A program made the position numbers and the translations under genes. The notes under the pieces are model-generated. The model was given only the letters and a program-made list of their open reading frames with translations, made no database searches and had not been told where the DNA came from. A DNA stretch of 14,176 nucleotides from JAGQLF01 sp964635995 (GTDB taxonomy: Bacteria > Patescibacteriota > Dojkabacteria > J137), in the NCBI GenBank assembly GCA_964635995.1, contig CAZWRA010000030.1, positions 1 to 14,176 on the forward strand. Direction: 5' to 3'. This document shows, in pieces, positions 6,263 to 13,519 of this stretch. Positions within the stretch are counted from its first letter, which is position 1, and each line of letters begins with the position of its first letter.

Positions 6263-7362
6263 CTTTCTATAATCTCAATATTTGCAGTCCTAAAATCTTC
6301 TAATCTATAGAAGCCTATTTCAACTATTTCTCCAATATCAGTTGTTTGTATTAATCTAAACAAGCTATCTTCATCTAAACTAATTCCTTTAAACTCAGTA
6401 ATAATATCTCCAGGTTCTAAAATTCCAACAGCTGAACCTTCAGGATCAACAGTTATTACTTCAGCTCCGATTACAACCTCATCATTTAATCTATATGCAT
6501 TCATCTCGTAACCTATTCCTACATAAGAAATTCTAAAATCTCCGTTTTCCTGAAGTTCTGAGAGTCTTGCGCTTAGGTATTCAGATGGAATTGCGAAAGA
6601 TAGGTTATTTGCGTCAATAATTGTTGCAAAATTAATTCCGATAACTTCTCCTCTATTATTTAATAATGGTCCACCAGAGTTTCCTGGATTAATAGCTGCG
6701 TCAGTTTGTATTGTGTCCTCAAATCTGGAAATCGCAGTTCTAAGAAAGCTTCCGCTATTTAATTCAACAGTTCGATTAACTGCACTTACAATTCCAGAAG
6801 TCACAGTACTATTTAACTCTCCAAGAGGATTACCTATAGCTACTACTGCTTCTCCTGGAGTAACATCATTTGAATCTCCTAAAGTTAATGCTCTTAAACC
6901 TTCCTTAGAAATTTTTACAATCGCTATATCGTTAACAGCATCTCTATAAATATTTTTAGCCTCGTAAATTTCATCTTCATTCGGAAATTTTACATAATAT
7001 GAAGCATCAGATTCGGAGACTACATGCTGGTTAGTTGCAATTAATCCATCTTCAGAAATAACAAAACCTGTTCCAATTACATTACTAGCACTTTGTCCTC
7101 TTGAAAGTATTCCAATTCCAACTACAGATGGGTTAGCTTCAGTAAAGATTGCTTCAATATTAATATCATCTGAATTACCCCCTTTATTAACAAAATTTGT
7201 AGGATTAACCTGATCTTCTTGAGAAATATTATCTTCAATATCTTCAATTCTCTCATTAAAGTTATAGAGAGATAGAACATTAAATCCTGAAACTAAAACA
7301 AATATTAATAATATTATTACTGACAGACAAGGAAAATTTCGTTTTGTTTTCTTTTCTTCCAT
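6259..7362 (-). CDS. HtrA/DegP-like serine protease, membrane-anchored, with PDZ domain
   Basis: This 367-residue protein is predicted to degrade or process damaged envelope proteins outside the cytoplasmic membrane. A basic N terminus (MEEKKTKRNF) precedes one transmembrane segment at about 12-32. A polar linker to about 70 follows, then a trypsin-like domain. The triad is visible: His113 (IATNQHVV), Asp145 (VNDIAIVKI) and Ser229 (AAINPGNSGGPL). The oxyanion segment and GxNFA strand are standard. A PDZ domain covers about 275-360 (GIGYEM, then GSAVGILEPGDIITEFKG). Length and order match the one-PDZ HtrA group of bacteria. The ATG at 7362 follows a perfect TATAAT with six bases between, so the message is probably leaderless and there is no ribosome binding site. 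The permease gene lies 42 nt upstream in the same direction. Confidence 0.93.
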   Translation of the reverse strand: MEEKKTKRNFPCLSVIILLIFVLVSGFNVLSLYNFNERIEDIEDNISQEDQVNPTNFVNKGGNSDDINIEAIFTEANPSVVGIGILSRGQSASNVIGTGFVISEDGLIATNQHVVSESDASYYVKFPNEDEIYEAKNIYRDAVNDIAIVKISKEGLRALTLGDSNDVTPGEAVVAIGNPLGELNSTVTSGIVSAVNRTVELNSGSFLRTAISRFEDTIQTDAAINPGNSGGPLLNNRGEVIGINFATIIDANNLSFAIPSEYLSARLSELQENGDFRISYVGIGYEMNAYRLNDEVVIGAEVITVDPEGSAVGILEPGDIITEFKGISLDEDSLFRLIQTTDIGEIVEIGFYRLEDFRTANIEIIER

Positions 7363-7368
7363 GGTTTT

Positions 7369-7374
7369 ATTATA
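7369..7374 (-). promoter_or_regulatory. -10 box for a leaderless protease transcript
   Basis: TATAAT on the minus strand ends six bases before the ATG of the protease gene. Transcription should begin at or next to the A of the start codon. A TTCACA lies 20 nt upstream as a possible distant -35. The gene therefore has its own promoter despite the permease gene ahead of it. Confidence 0.6.
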
Positions 7375-7404
7375 GGAAATTATTATGAAGTTTGTGTGAA
7401 AAAT

Positions 7405-8544
7405 TTATGGATTTTTGTAATGATTCACATAGATATCTATTGTTGTGGCCAATAGAATCATGATTACTGGTCCATAAATGAATCCTAAGAATCCAAAAAC
7501 TTGAATTCCTCCGACAATACCTAACAGAGTTAGAGCAGGATGAATATATGCTTTTTCTGAAACTAACATTGGTCTCAGAATATTTTCTGATGTCCCAATA
7601 ATTAGTAAGTTACCAAGTAATAGAACAATAGCTCCAGCAAAGTTTCCAGAAATGAATAATGCTATTACTAAAGGCCAGTTAATAATTGATCCTCCATTTG
7701 GAATTAATGATAAGAAGACACTTATTAAAACCCAGAACATTACATAAGGAACTCCTGAGATCCAATAAAGGATACCCCAAATAATTCCCTGTACAATAGC
7801 TACAACAAAAGTTCCTTTTACCATATCGTTAGCCATTGCCTCTGTTTTCTCTAAGTAAAGTTTATCGATCCTATTATCAAGAGGGCTGATCTTTAAGAAA
7901 TAATCCTTAAGTCTTTCTTGAGATGGAATAAAAGTTGAAAGTATAATAATGAATACTATTAAATTTGTAATAAATACAGGTGTATTTTTAATAACATTTA
8001 AAGCAGTATCTCCAACCCAAACTGCAACTGAACTAGCAACATCTCCAATAAAAGTACGGACATCGTCTATAACTATTGTCTCTTCATCATCAATGAATGG
8101 AAACTGATCAATTAAACCATTTACATTTGTAATAAGTTCTTGTACACTCGTCTCCACAAGTTCTGTATCTAAAGTTGAATCATAGCCATCCCCTGAATTT
8201 AAAATGTCTTGAATCTCTTCACTATTTCCAGCGAATTCAGAAAGATCGCTAATAAATATATTAATTTGTCCGATTGAGATAATTACAATTACCGTAAAAG
8301 GAATAATCAATGAAAGAAATACTGAGATTAAAGTTAAAGGAACTGCAAAAGACTTTTTTCCTTTCAATTTCCTCATTAACCATTCGTATACTGGCTGGAA
8401 TAAGGTTGATATTAATAAAGCAAGAATAACTAAAGATAACAATGGTTTTAGAACTGTCAATGAGAGAACTAAAACTCCAAAGAATAAAAGGTAGAAAAAT
8501 ATTCTGTTTTCAAGTGATTCTTTTCTATTTAGTGATAGGTTCAT
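7405..8544 (-). CDS. AI-2E family (PF01594-like) membrane permease
   Basis: This is a 379-residue integral membrane protein of the family named after the E. coli AI-2 exporter. Other members move ions or have unknown substrates, so the cargo is open. About seven or eight hydrophobic segments are visible. An N-terminal pair (FFYLLFFGVLVLSL, then PLLSLVILALLISTLFQP) and a third at about 65-90 are followed by a long polar loop rich in Asp and Glu (about 95-165). The conserved C-terminal group includes GTFVVAIVQGIIWGILYWISG, VLISVFLSLIPNGGSIINW and GGIQVFGFLGFIYGPVIMILL. The family signature P-x-x-G is present in LIPNGG. I chose the ATG at 8544. A GTG in frame at 8550 directly abuts the TATAAT box (8556-8551) and would not be transcribed. 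With 8544 the spacing TATAAT-N6-ATG is the same as for the protease downstream. Confidence 0.9.
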   Translation of the reverse strand: MNLSLNRKESLENRIFFYLLFFGVLVLSLTVLKPLLSLVILALLISTLFQPVYEWLMRKLKGKKSFAVPLTLISVFLSLIIPFTVIVIISIGQINIFISDLSEFAGNSEEIQDILNSGDGYDSTLDTELVETSVQELITNVNGLIDQFPFIDDEETIVIDDVRTFIGDVASSVAVWVGDTALNVIKNTPVFITNLIVFIIILSTFIPSQERLKDYFLKISPLDNRIDKLYLEKTEAMANDMVKGTFVVAIVQGIIWGILYWISGVPYVMFWVLISVFLSLIPNGGSIINWPLVIALFISGNFAGAIVLLLGNLLIIGTSENILRPMLVSEKAYIHPALTLLGIVGGIQVFGFLGFIYGPVIMILLATTIDIYVNHYKNP

Positions 8545-8550
8545 GAGCAC

Positions 8551-8556
8551 ATTATA
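8551..8556 (-). promoter_or_regulatory. -10 box for a leaderless permease transcript; decides its start
   Basis: TATAAT on the minus strand with six bases to the ATG at 8544. It rules out the alternative GTG start at 8550, which touches the -10 box. No good -35 is seen. Confidence 0.6.
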
Positions 8557-8612
8557 AAGAACTTAGTCAAAAAACACTACAAATTTACATCGAATATTAT
8601 AGGTAGATATTG

Positions 8613-8618
8613 TATAAT
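8613..8618 (+). promoter_or_regulatory. -10 box for trhO, probably leaderless
   Basis: TATAAT on the plus strand with ten bases to the ATG at 8629 and no Shine-Dalgarno sequence between. It is divergent from the permease promoter, 57 bp away. No clear -35 at 17 nt. Confidence 0.6.
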
Positions 8619-8628
8619 TCTAAACGTT

Positions 8629-9561
8629 ATGGACTATCAGATTCTTTTATTCTACAAGTATGTCCCAATTGAGGACACTGAGGCTGTTTTAAAACAGCAG
8701 CGTGAGCTTTGTGAAAAATTGAACTTAAAATGTAGAACAATTATTGCGAAGGAAGGAATAAACGGAACTTTAGAAGGACTAGTTGAAAATACCGAAAAAT
8801 ACATTGAGGAAGTGAGTAAAGATCCAAGATTTAACGACATCCACTGGAAAAAAAGTGAAGGAACGAAAACTGGAGACGCATTTCCAAGAATTAATATAAA
8901 GGTCAGAGATGAGATTGTTTCTTTACATGAAGATAAAAGTTCAGATGTAGGGCCTCTAAATACACTAGAAGATGGTAGTGCTGCTACAGCACCATACATT
9001 ACTGCAGAAGAACTTCATGAATTATTAAATTCTAATGAAGAGTTCTATATTATCGATATGAGAAACGATTATGAACATAAGATCGGATTTTTCGAGAATT
9101 CAATTCTTCCTCCTATGAAGAATTTTAGAGAATTACCTGATCTAGTTGAGTATTTAGAAGATTTTAAACATAAACAAGTAATTACAGTTTGTACGGGAGG
9201 AATTAGGTGCGAAAAGGCTTCAGGTTATCTTTTAAAAATGGGATTTACAAATGTTAGACAGTTATTTGGTGGCATAGTTACATATATGGAAAAATATCCT
9301 AATGAACATTTTAAAGGAAAACTTTATGTATTCGATGGAAGAACTAAAATGGGATTTAAGGTTGATGATGAAAAGCATGAGGTTGTAGGGCATTGTGATA
9401 AATGTGGCGAGGTTTCAGATAATTATATTGATTGCGCATATATTTATTGTAAAGGACATAGACATATTCTTTGTTGTGAGAAATGCAAACACCCAAGCGG
9501 CGTTGCATTTTGTTCAGATGAGTGTGAGAAGAAGTACTTTGAGTTATCAGTGAATGCTTAA
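8629..9561 (+). CDS. trhO: tRNA uridine(34) hydroxylase TrhO (YceA, rhodanese family)
   Basis: This cytoplasmic 310-residue enzyme is predicted to make 5-hydroxyuridine at the wobble position of tRNAs, the oxygen-dependent route known for E. coli TrhO. An N-terminal domain of about 95 residues (ILLFYKYVPIED, then TIIAKEGINGTLEG) has the acylphosphatase-like fold of the family. A rhodanese domain at about 124-222 holds the active-site loop VCTGGIRCEKAS, with Cys188 and Cys194. The C-terminal part (about 250-305) is Cys-rich (CDKCG, CCEKC, FCSDEC) and probably binds zinc, as in many longer family members. Length and motif order match the family closely. The gene stands alone on the plus strand, divergent from the permease and convergent with the CYTH gene. 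The ATG is set by the promoter 10 nt upstream. Confidence 0.93.
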   Translation: MDYQILLFYKYVPIEDTEAVLKQQRELCEKLNLKCRTIIAKEGINGTLEGLVENTEKYIEEVSKDPRFNDIHWKKSEGTKTGDAFPRINIKVRDEIVSLHEDKSSDVGPLNTLEDGSAATAPYITAEELHELLNSNEEFYIIDMRNDYEHKIGFFENSILPPMKNFRELPDLVEYLEDFKHKQVITVCTGGIRCEKASGYLLKMGFTNVRQLFGGIVTYMEKYPNEHFKGKLYVFDGRTKMGFKVDDEKHEVVGHCDKCGEVSDNYIDCAYIYCKGHRHILCCEKCKHPSGVAFCSDECEKKYFELSVNA

Positions 9562-9585
9562 ATTTCTTAAATCTTACCAGAATAA

Positions 9586-9705
9586 ATGACCCTACGGTAC
9601 GAAAAGACGAACCGCATTTGTGATGAGATTAAGTCCTTCCTGCAATGGTTTCAGAGTATTGGGCTTGATTTGAGTCTTTCATCATTTAATCTAAATCTTA
9701 GCTAA
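9586..9705 (+). CDS. Possible small ORF, 39 residues, unrecognised
   Basis: An open frame from the ATG at 9586 reads MTLRYEKTNRICDEIKSFL, then QWFQSIGLDLSLSSF, and ends at TAA 9703-9705. The front half could be an amphipathic helix. The local sequence (CCCTACGGTACG and onward) is less AT-rich than its surroundings, so it may be a fragment of something acquired. No Shine-Dalgarno sequence or good promoter is seen, and the end overlaps the convergent CYTH gene. I do not recognise it, and it may not be a gene. Confidence 0.25.
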   Translation: MTLRYEKTNRICDEIKSFLQWFQSIGLDLSLSSFNLNLS

Positions 9706-10218
9706 GTTATTTATTAATAGGTCACTGTATGATTCAGAAATAAAATCATTAGAATTAATTTTTATTAACTTCTGAACAATTTTATGTTCTTCTAAGATTT
9801 TATCATAATCATCCAAATCTGAAACTACACTTTCAAGTTCAACAAATAATCCCAAATCTTTTACTTCATCTATATGTATGAAGGTATTTTGGAATTTATA
9901 CTTCTTTCTTTTTTTAGTAACAACAGCTTTTATACCTAAAGATTTAGTAAGCATGTCTTTTAAAGATTCATAATCGCTCACATCTAAAGTTTTAAAATAG
10001 GAATCTTTAGAATCTAAGGTATTTTCTCTTTCATAGTAGATTAAAGCACCTCTTTTATTATCAGAAATCCTTAGCTTCAATCTACCTGTTGTACAGTTAA
10101 AATAGTGATCTACTTGGTCACTTATTTTAATGAAGACAGCGTTATTATTACTCAATATATTTTTGAGTGATTCAAGGTCGTGAATTTTAGCTTTTGTTTC
10201 AATGTTTTGGTTCTGCAT
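9691..10218 (-). CDS. CYTH-domain protein (class IV adenylate cyclase / triphosphatase-like)
   Basis: This is a 175-residue cytoplasmic protein. CYTH enzymes form a beta tunnel that binds triphosphates. Members include CyaB adenylate cyclase and thiamine or inorganic triphosphatases. Here the N-terminal strand NIETKAKIHD carries the charged E-x-K-x-K-type signature. It is followed by DQVDHYFNCTTGRLKLRI (the D-x-Y-F then RLKLR pattern), ALIYYERE, KKRKKYKF and the strand FIHIDEVKDLGLFVELE. These alternating charged strands are the family layout. Residues 6-11 and the LGLFVELE strand most resemble the CyaB group, but the substrate cannot be assigned. The ATG at 10218 lies six bases after the stop of the CAP-domain gene, so the two are probably one operon. 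Confidence 0.85.
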   Translation of the reverse strand: MQNQNIETKAKIHDLESLKNILSNNNAVFIKISDQVDHYFNCTTGRLKLRISDNKRGALIYYERENTLDSKDSYFKTLDVSDYESLKDMLTKSLGIKAVVTKKRKKYKFQNTFIHIDEVKDLGLFVELESVVSDLDDYDKILEEHKIVQKLIKINSNDFISESYSDLLINNLAKI

Positions 10219-10224
10219 AATTTC

Positions 10225-11526
10225 TTATTGAATATAACCTACCGCCCAGTTTCCGTAAACCGCTACTCCAAAATTACTTGCATAAGGACTAAGAACATAA
10301 GCTGCATGAGCAGGACTGTTCTTCCAAGCATTAGCATATCCATCAGCACTTCCTTGTCCAGATGCAATAACTTCTGCACCATAACTTCCTCTATCGGTAG
10401 GTTGTCCGTTATTAGTTAAACAATCTTTAACTGCTTGTGTAGGTTGATGTGGATTGCCACCTGAAAATCCAGTTGTATGTAAACAATAAGCATACCAATA
10501 CGCCATGGTCGCAGAACTATCATTCCAACCAATTGCCCCTTGTCCTGCATTAGCTCTATTAACATTGTTCCAACAATGAATATTTGATCCTGATAATGCA
10601 GTTGAACATCCCGAACCTCCGCCATTACTTCCACCATCATAGCTACCACCTCCATTATATGATTGAACTGGTTGAGTCTTTTTATTAATAGATTTTTTAG
10701 CTGTTTCTGGATTACCGGCTTTATCTGTTACAGTAATATTAATATCATTATTGCCTTCTTGAAGGTTGATAGTTACTGCATAAGTGCCATCTTCTTTAAC
10801 AGATGATTCTTGGTCATTGATTGTAACTTTAGCAATTGGACTAGAATCGGTTACCTTAATCTTAGCCTCAACTGATCCATCAAATGTCTCATCACCTGTA
10901 GGGTTTAATACTTCAATGGCTAGTTTTTCTGTATCAAGAATTATTTTAAATTCTTTACTAGATTCATTATTGAAATGATCCTTAACTTTAACACTAAATG
11001 TATTATCACCAGAAGATAATTTAAGTATGGATTTGTTATCGTTGACAGTTATTTCTGCATTATCTTTATCTGTAAGAATAATTGATGAAACATATTAGTT
11101 AAATTCAAAAGAAACTTCTGTCTCTTCGGTATTTACATATTCAGCGTAATTAATAGTAATTTCAGGAGCGATTGTATCAATGGCAAATTCTCCTTTAATA
11201 GTTTTTCTACCTATTTTTAATTCATAAGTATATTTACCATCTTTCTTTTCAAATGAAATATCTTGCGAAATTCCCCTGGTAAGAGAGTTATTAAATACTT
11301 CATTTTCATCTTGTTTTAAAACTAAAGAAGAATCATACAACGGAAATTTAGAAACTTTGAATGTACTATTCTTAACATCAATATCAACTTTAGATATAGG
11401 TTCAAAATACATTAGAAGTGCAAATATAAATATTGAAAGTAGAATGAAAAAAGTAACAAAGAGAAAAATATATTTTCTTTGCCTAAGAAATTGAAGTTTT
11501 GAAGTTAGTTGTTTAATTTTCGACAT
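10225..11526 (-). pseudogene. Membrane-anchored CAP/SCP-domain surface protein with one in-frame stop
   Basis: One frame of 433 codons runs from the ATG at 11526 to TAA 10225-10227, broken only by TAA at 11095-11097 (codon 144). Residues 1-18 are basic and about 19-41 form a transmembrane segment, so the rest is outside the cell. Residues about 50-280 look like two or three bacterial Ig-like or cadherin-like beta domains (for example INDQESSVKEDGTYAVTINL, then GNNDINITVTDKAGNPE). A Gly- and Ser-rich linker is at about 290-306. Residues about 307-433 form a CAP/SCP (PF00188-like) domain: CWNNVNRANAGQGAIGWN, GAEVIASG, AWKNSPAHAAYVLSP and FGVAVYGNWAVGYIQ. CAP domains are secreted proteins with lipid-binding, lytic or adhesive roles, so the exact role is unknown. 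AAAGGA (11536-11531) lies 4 nt before the ATG, a proper ribosome binding site. The stop may be a base error, since the rest is intact. Confidence 0.8.
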
Positions 11527-11545
11527 AAAATCCTTTTCTATCTAT

Positions 11546-11551
11546 ATTTTA
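11546..11551 (-). promoter_or_regulatory. -10-like box of the CAP-domain gene
   Basis: TAAAAT on the minus strand lies 19 nt before the ATG at 11526, leaving room for the AAAGGA ribosome binding site at 11536-11531. No clear -35. Confidence 0.35.
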
Positions 11552-11626
11552 GACGAAATACACATAGGATTCTATCGAAATTACCGGAAATTTTACTGCT
11601 AAGTAATTTTAACAAATCCCACTTCT

Positions 11627-12016
11627 TTAATCTATATATTTTATTAATTCTTTTGGAGTAGAAGCATAACCATCAAATAAAATGTCTTTAGTTATCTCTT
11701 CATCCTTTGCAAAAGCATATATTGGTTTCTTCATTGCATACGCATATGTTAATTCCATTGTTGTACTGTTTCCAGAATACCCATCTTTATTATAGATAAA
11801 TACTAGATCTGCTTTTTCGATATATGCAAAATATCCTAATGTTCTTCCTTTATTAATATTTTTCAACATTACTTCGGATAAGTTATCCCATTCTTCGGGT
11901 TTCAAGTCCATTTTCGGATAAATGACGTTGTAACCTAGCTTTTCAAGTTCTTTTGCAAATTTTTCAATTTCTTCACCAGCCTTTTTAATTGAGCCACTAA
12001 TTACTATTGTTTTCAT
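11627..12016 (-). CDS. Nucleoside 2-deoxyribosyltransferase-like protein
   Basis: This is a 129-residue cytoplasmic protein with a Rossmann-like layout. It has an opening strand MKTIVISGSIKKAG, a helix, then GYNVIYPKMDLKPEEW. A central strand ADLVFIYNKDGYSGNSTTMELTYAYAMKKPIYAF follows. The 'N.DGY.G.ST..E...A....KPIY' stretch is characteristic of the nucleoside 2-deoxyribosyltransferase-like superfamily, in which the Glu acts as nucleophile on the glycosidic bond. Related members act on nucleoside 5'-monophosphates or have unproven activity, so the substrate is open. It lies 61 nt downstream of the NUDIX-HIT gene and has its own weak promoter. The ATG at 12016 has no ribosome binding site. Confidence 0.75.
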   Translation of the reverse strand: MKTIVISGSIKKAGEEIEKFAKELEKLGYNVIYPKMDLKPEEWDNLSEVMLKNINKGRTLGYFAYIEKADLVFIYNKDGYSGNSTTMELTYAYAMKKPIYAFAKDEEITKDILFDGYASTPKELIKYID

Positions 12017-12037
12017 ATATGGTTTCTAACGATTTTT

Positions 12038-12066
12038 AAATAATGCTTCAATTGCTAAAATATCAA
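12038..12066 (-). promoter_or_regulatory. Possible promoter of the deoxyribosyltransferase-like gene
   Basis: On the minus strand TTGATA (12066-12061), a 17-nt spacer and TTATTT (12043-12038), 21 nt before the ATG at 12016. The -10 box is weak. Confidence 0.35.
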
Positions 12067-12077
12067 AAACTTTCTTT

Positions 12078-12839
12078 CTATTTTAAAGCCTTGCCACTGC
12101 TGACATGAAAGTGCAAATGTTTTGAATCCTGATAATTTCCTAAATTTGTCAAAACTCTTGCTTCTCCTTTTTCATCAACTAGATTTTTAGCAATCTTTTT
12201 AACAATATGCATCAATTCAATCAGTAAATCATTCTGAGTTTTTTCTAATGTTATTAAAGAGGAGATATGTTTTTTAGGAATAACTACAATATGAACTAGC
12301 CAATATGGCTTTGTATGCTTAAAAGCTAGGACACTGGATGTTTCTTCGACAATATCGATATCAATTCTTCCTGATAAAACCATATCACAATAAAAATCAT
12401 TGCCTTTATACTCAATTTCTTCAGTATTTTTGTGAAAAAATTTGTAAATAAATTGTTTAACTTTAATTGGCAATCTGTTGAAAGTATCTTTATCGTGTAA
12501 ATTTAATATTTCATCATAATCAAAAAATCCTATCTCAACTAAATCATCACCTGCTACTAATTCATCCGTAGATGTACAGTGAAATACTGTGCTATCTCCA
12601 ACATGCTCTCCGAAATGATATTCATATTCTAAAATCGTACTCTCTATGTTGAGTACAACATTAAGTTCTTCTTTCATTTCTCTTATTAAAGCATCTTCAA
12701 AAGACTCACCCTCTTCAGCTTTGCCACCTGGAAAGTGCCACTTATCACTTAAGAAGTGTCCCGGTTTATGCTTCTTTTTCCCCATTAGAATTTTGCCGTC
12801 TTTTGTAACAATAGCAATTACACCTTTTTTCCTCTCCAT
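12078..12839 (-). CDS. NUDIX-HIT fusion hydrolase
   Basis: This 253-residue cytoplasmic protein has two nucleotide-hydrolysing domains. The NUDIX domain (about 1-130) has a full box at about 38-60: GGKAEEGE, seven residues, then REMKEELNV, with Asn in place of the late Gly. It is preceded by DKWHFPGGK. The HIT domain (about 148-250) opens with FYCDMVLSGRIDIDIVEE, continues KPYWLVHIVVIPKKHISSL and ends with the histidine triad HLHFHVSS (His241, 243, 245). NUDIX enzymes cleave nucleoside diphosphate derivatives. HIT enzymes hydrolyse AMP or ADP conjugates and dinucleoside polyphosphates. A joint role on dinucleotides or damaged nucleotides is inference. I chose the ATG at 12839. A TTG at 12869 is in frame but overlaps the stop of the upstream Ham1-like gene and gives no conserved residues. 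It belongs to the minus-strand nucleotide cluster. Confidence 0.85.
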   Translation of the reverse strand: MERKKGVIAIVTKDGKILMGKKKHKPGHFLSDKWHFPGGKAEEGESFEDALIREMKEELNVVLNIESTILEYEYHFGEHVGDSTVFHCTSTDELVAGDDLVEIGFFDYDEILNLHDKDTFNRLPIKVKQFIYKFFHKNTEEIEYKGNDFYCDMVLSGRIDIDIVEETSSVLAFKHTKPYWLVHIVVIPKKHISSLITLEKTQNDLLIELMHIVKKIAKNLVDEKGEARVLTNLGNYQDSKHLHFHVSSGKALK

Positions 12840-12859
12840 ATTTTTTAAATAACTAATAT

Positions 12860-13516
12860 CTACACGCAAGATAAGTCAATGAACTTAATGATTTTATCAG
12901 TTATTGTCCGTAAATGCGTTCCGGTGAATTCAATATACTCTTCTTCTGTTAAAGATGACAAAGTAGAACTCATTTTACTTGGTATATAAAACCAGTCATA
13001 ATTCCATCCGACATCAGTTACTACAAGCTCTTCACTTGCTTTGCCAGGATAAATTACTAAATCTGAAATACTTTCTCCACTAGGTAGAGAAATGGCAATT
13101 CCATAAACTGAATTCACAATCTTTCTCTGATCTCTGATTTTATTTAGAACATATTGAGCTATTTCAATTTGGTTATCTTTATCAGATCTATTTTTTTAAT
13201 AAATTTCTTTGTTTCTTCTGAAAACCCTAGAAATACGTCTTTCGATTTTGTTCCTGCCAATTATTAAGGCTAGGAATTTCAATACCTCTGTCTAATGATA
13301 TTGTTGGTAGATTTAAATATTTGGAATATTCTATTGCCTTTTTAAGAGCGTCTTTTTCAAATGAATTTGTATCTTCATCAACTTCAAAATCAGGTTTCTC
13401 AATATCTTTGAAAGTTAAATTTTATACTTATCTGAAAGCCTACTTTTACCCCATGCGTACATAAATGGCTTAATTTTTGAATTGTTAGTTGTTGCTAAAA
13501 TTATTTTAGTTTTCAT
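12860..13516 (-). pseudogene. Ham1/RdgB-like NTP pyrophosphatase, three frameshifts
   Basis: The rebuilt product of 219 residues resembles the Ham1 (ITPase) family, which removes pyrophosphate from dITP, XTP and similar faulty nucleotides. It starts MKTIIL-like (MKTKIILATTNNSKIKPF). It continues DFEVDEDTNSFEKDALKKA, ISLDRGIEIPSL and GWNYDWFYIP, and ends with GTHLRTI. These correspond to the family's ATxNxxK, TFEENAxxKA, DDSGLEV, GxGYDPxF and SHR motifs. D-R-G and H-L-R replace D-D-S-G and S-H-R, so it is a divergent member. Single bases appear missing at an A4 run (plus 13420-13423), at a single G where TGGCC would give Pro-Gly (about 13256), and at a T7 run (13191-13197). With those restored the total is 220 codons exactly. 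The ATG at 13516 is 3 nt after the 2H gene stop, so they are one operon. Confidence 0.75.
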
Positions 13517-13519
13517 ATT

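Noticed and set aside
8548..8550. GTG start for the AI-2E-family permease
   Set aside because: It directly abuts the TATAAT box at 8551-8556; the ATG at 8544 gives the same spacing as the neighbouring protease gene.
1410..11097. Reassignment of TAA/TAG as a sense codon (four in-frame stops in the transposase, SPFH and CAP genes)
   Set aside because: TAA and TAG end the NUDIX, protease, permease, trhO, 2H and NUDIX-HIT genes at the right lengths. The expected residues also differ: Leu fits best in the SPFH membrane helix, Gln or Glu elsewhere.
12867..12869. TTG start for the NUDIX-HIT gene
   Set aside because: It adds ten residues with no family match and overlaps the upstream coding sequence; the ATG at 12839 begins right before the first NUDIX strand.
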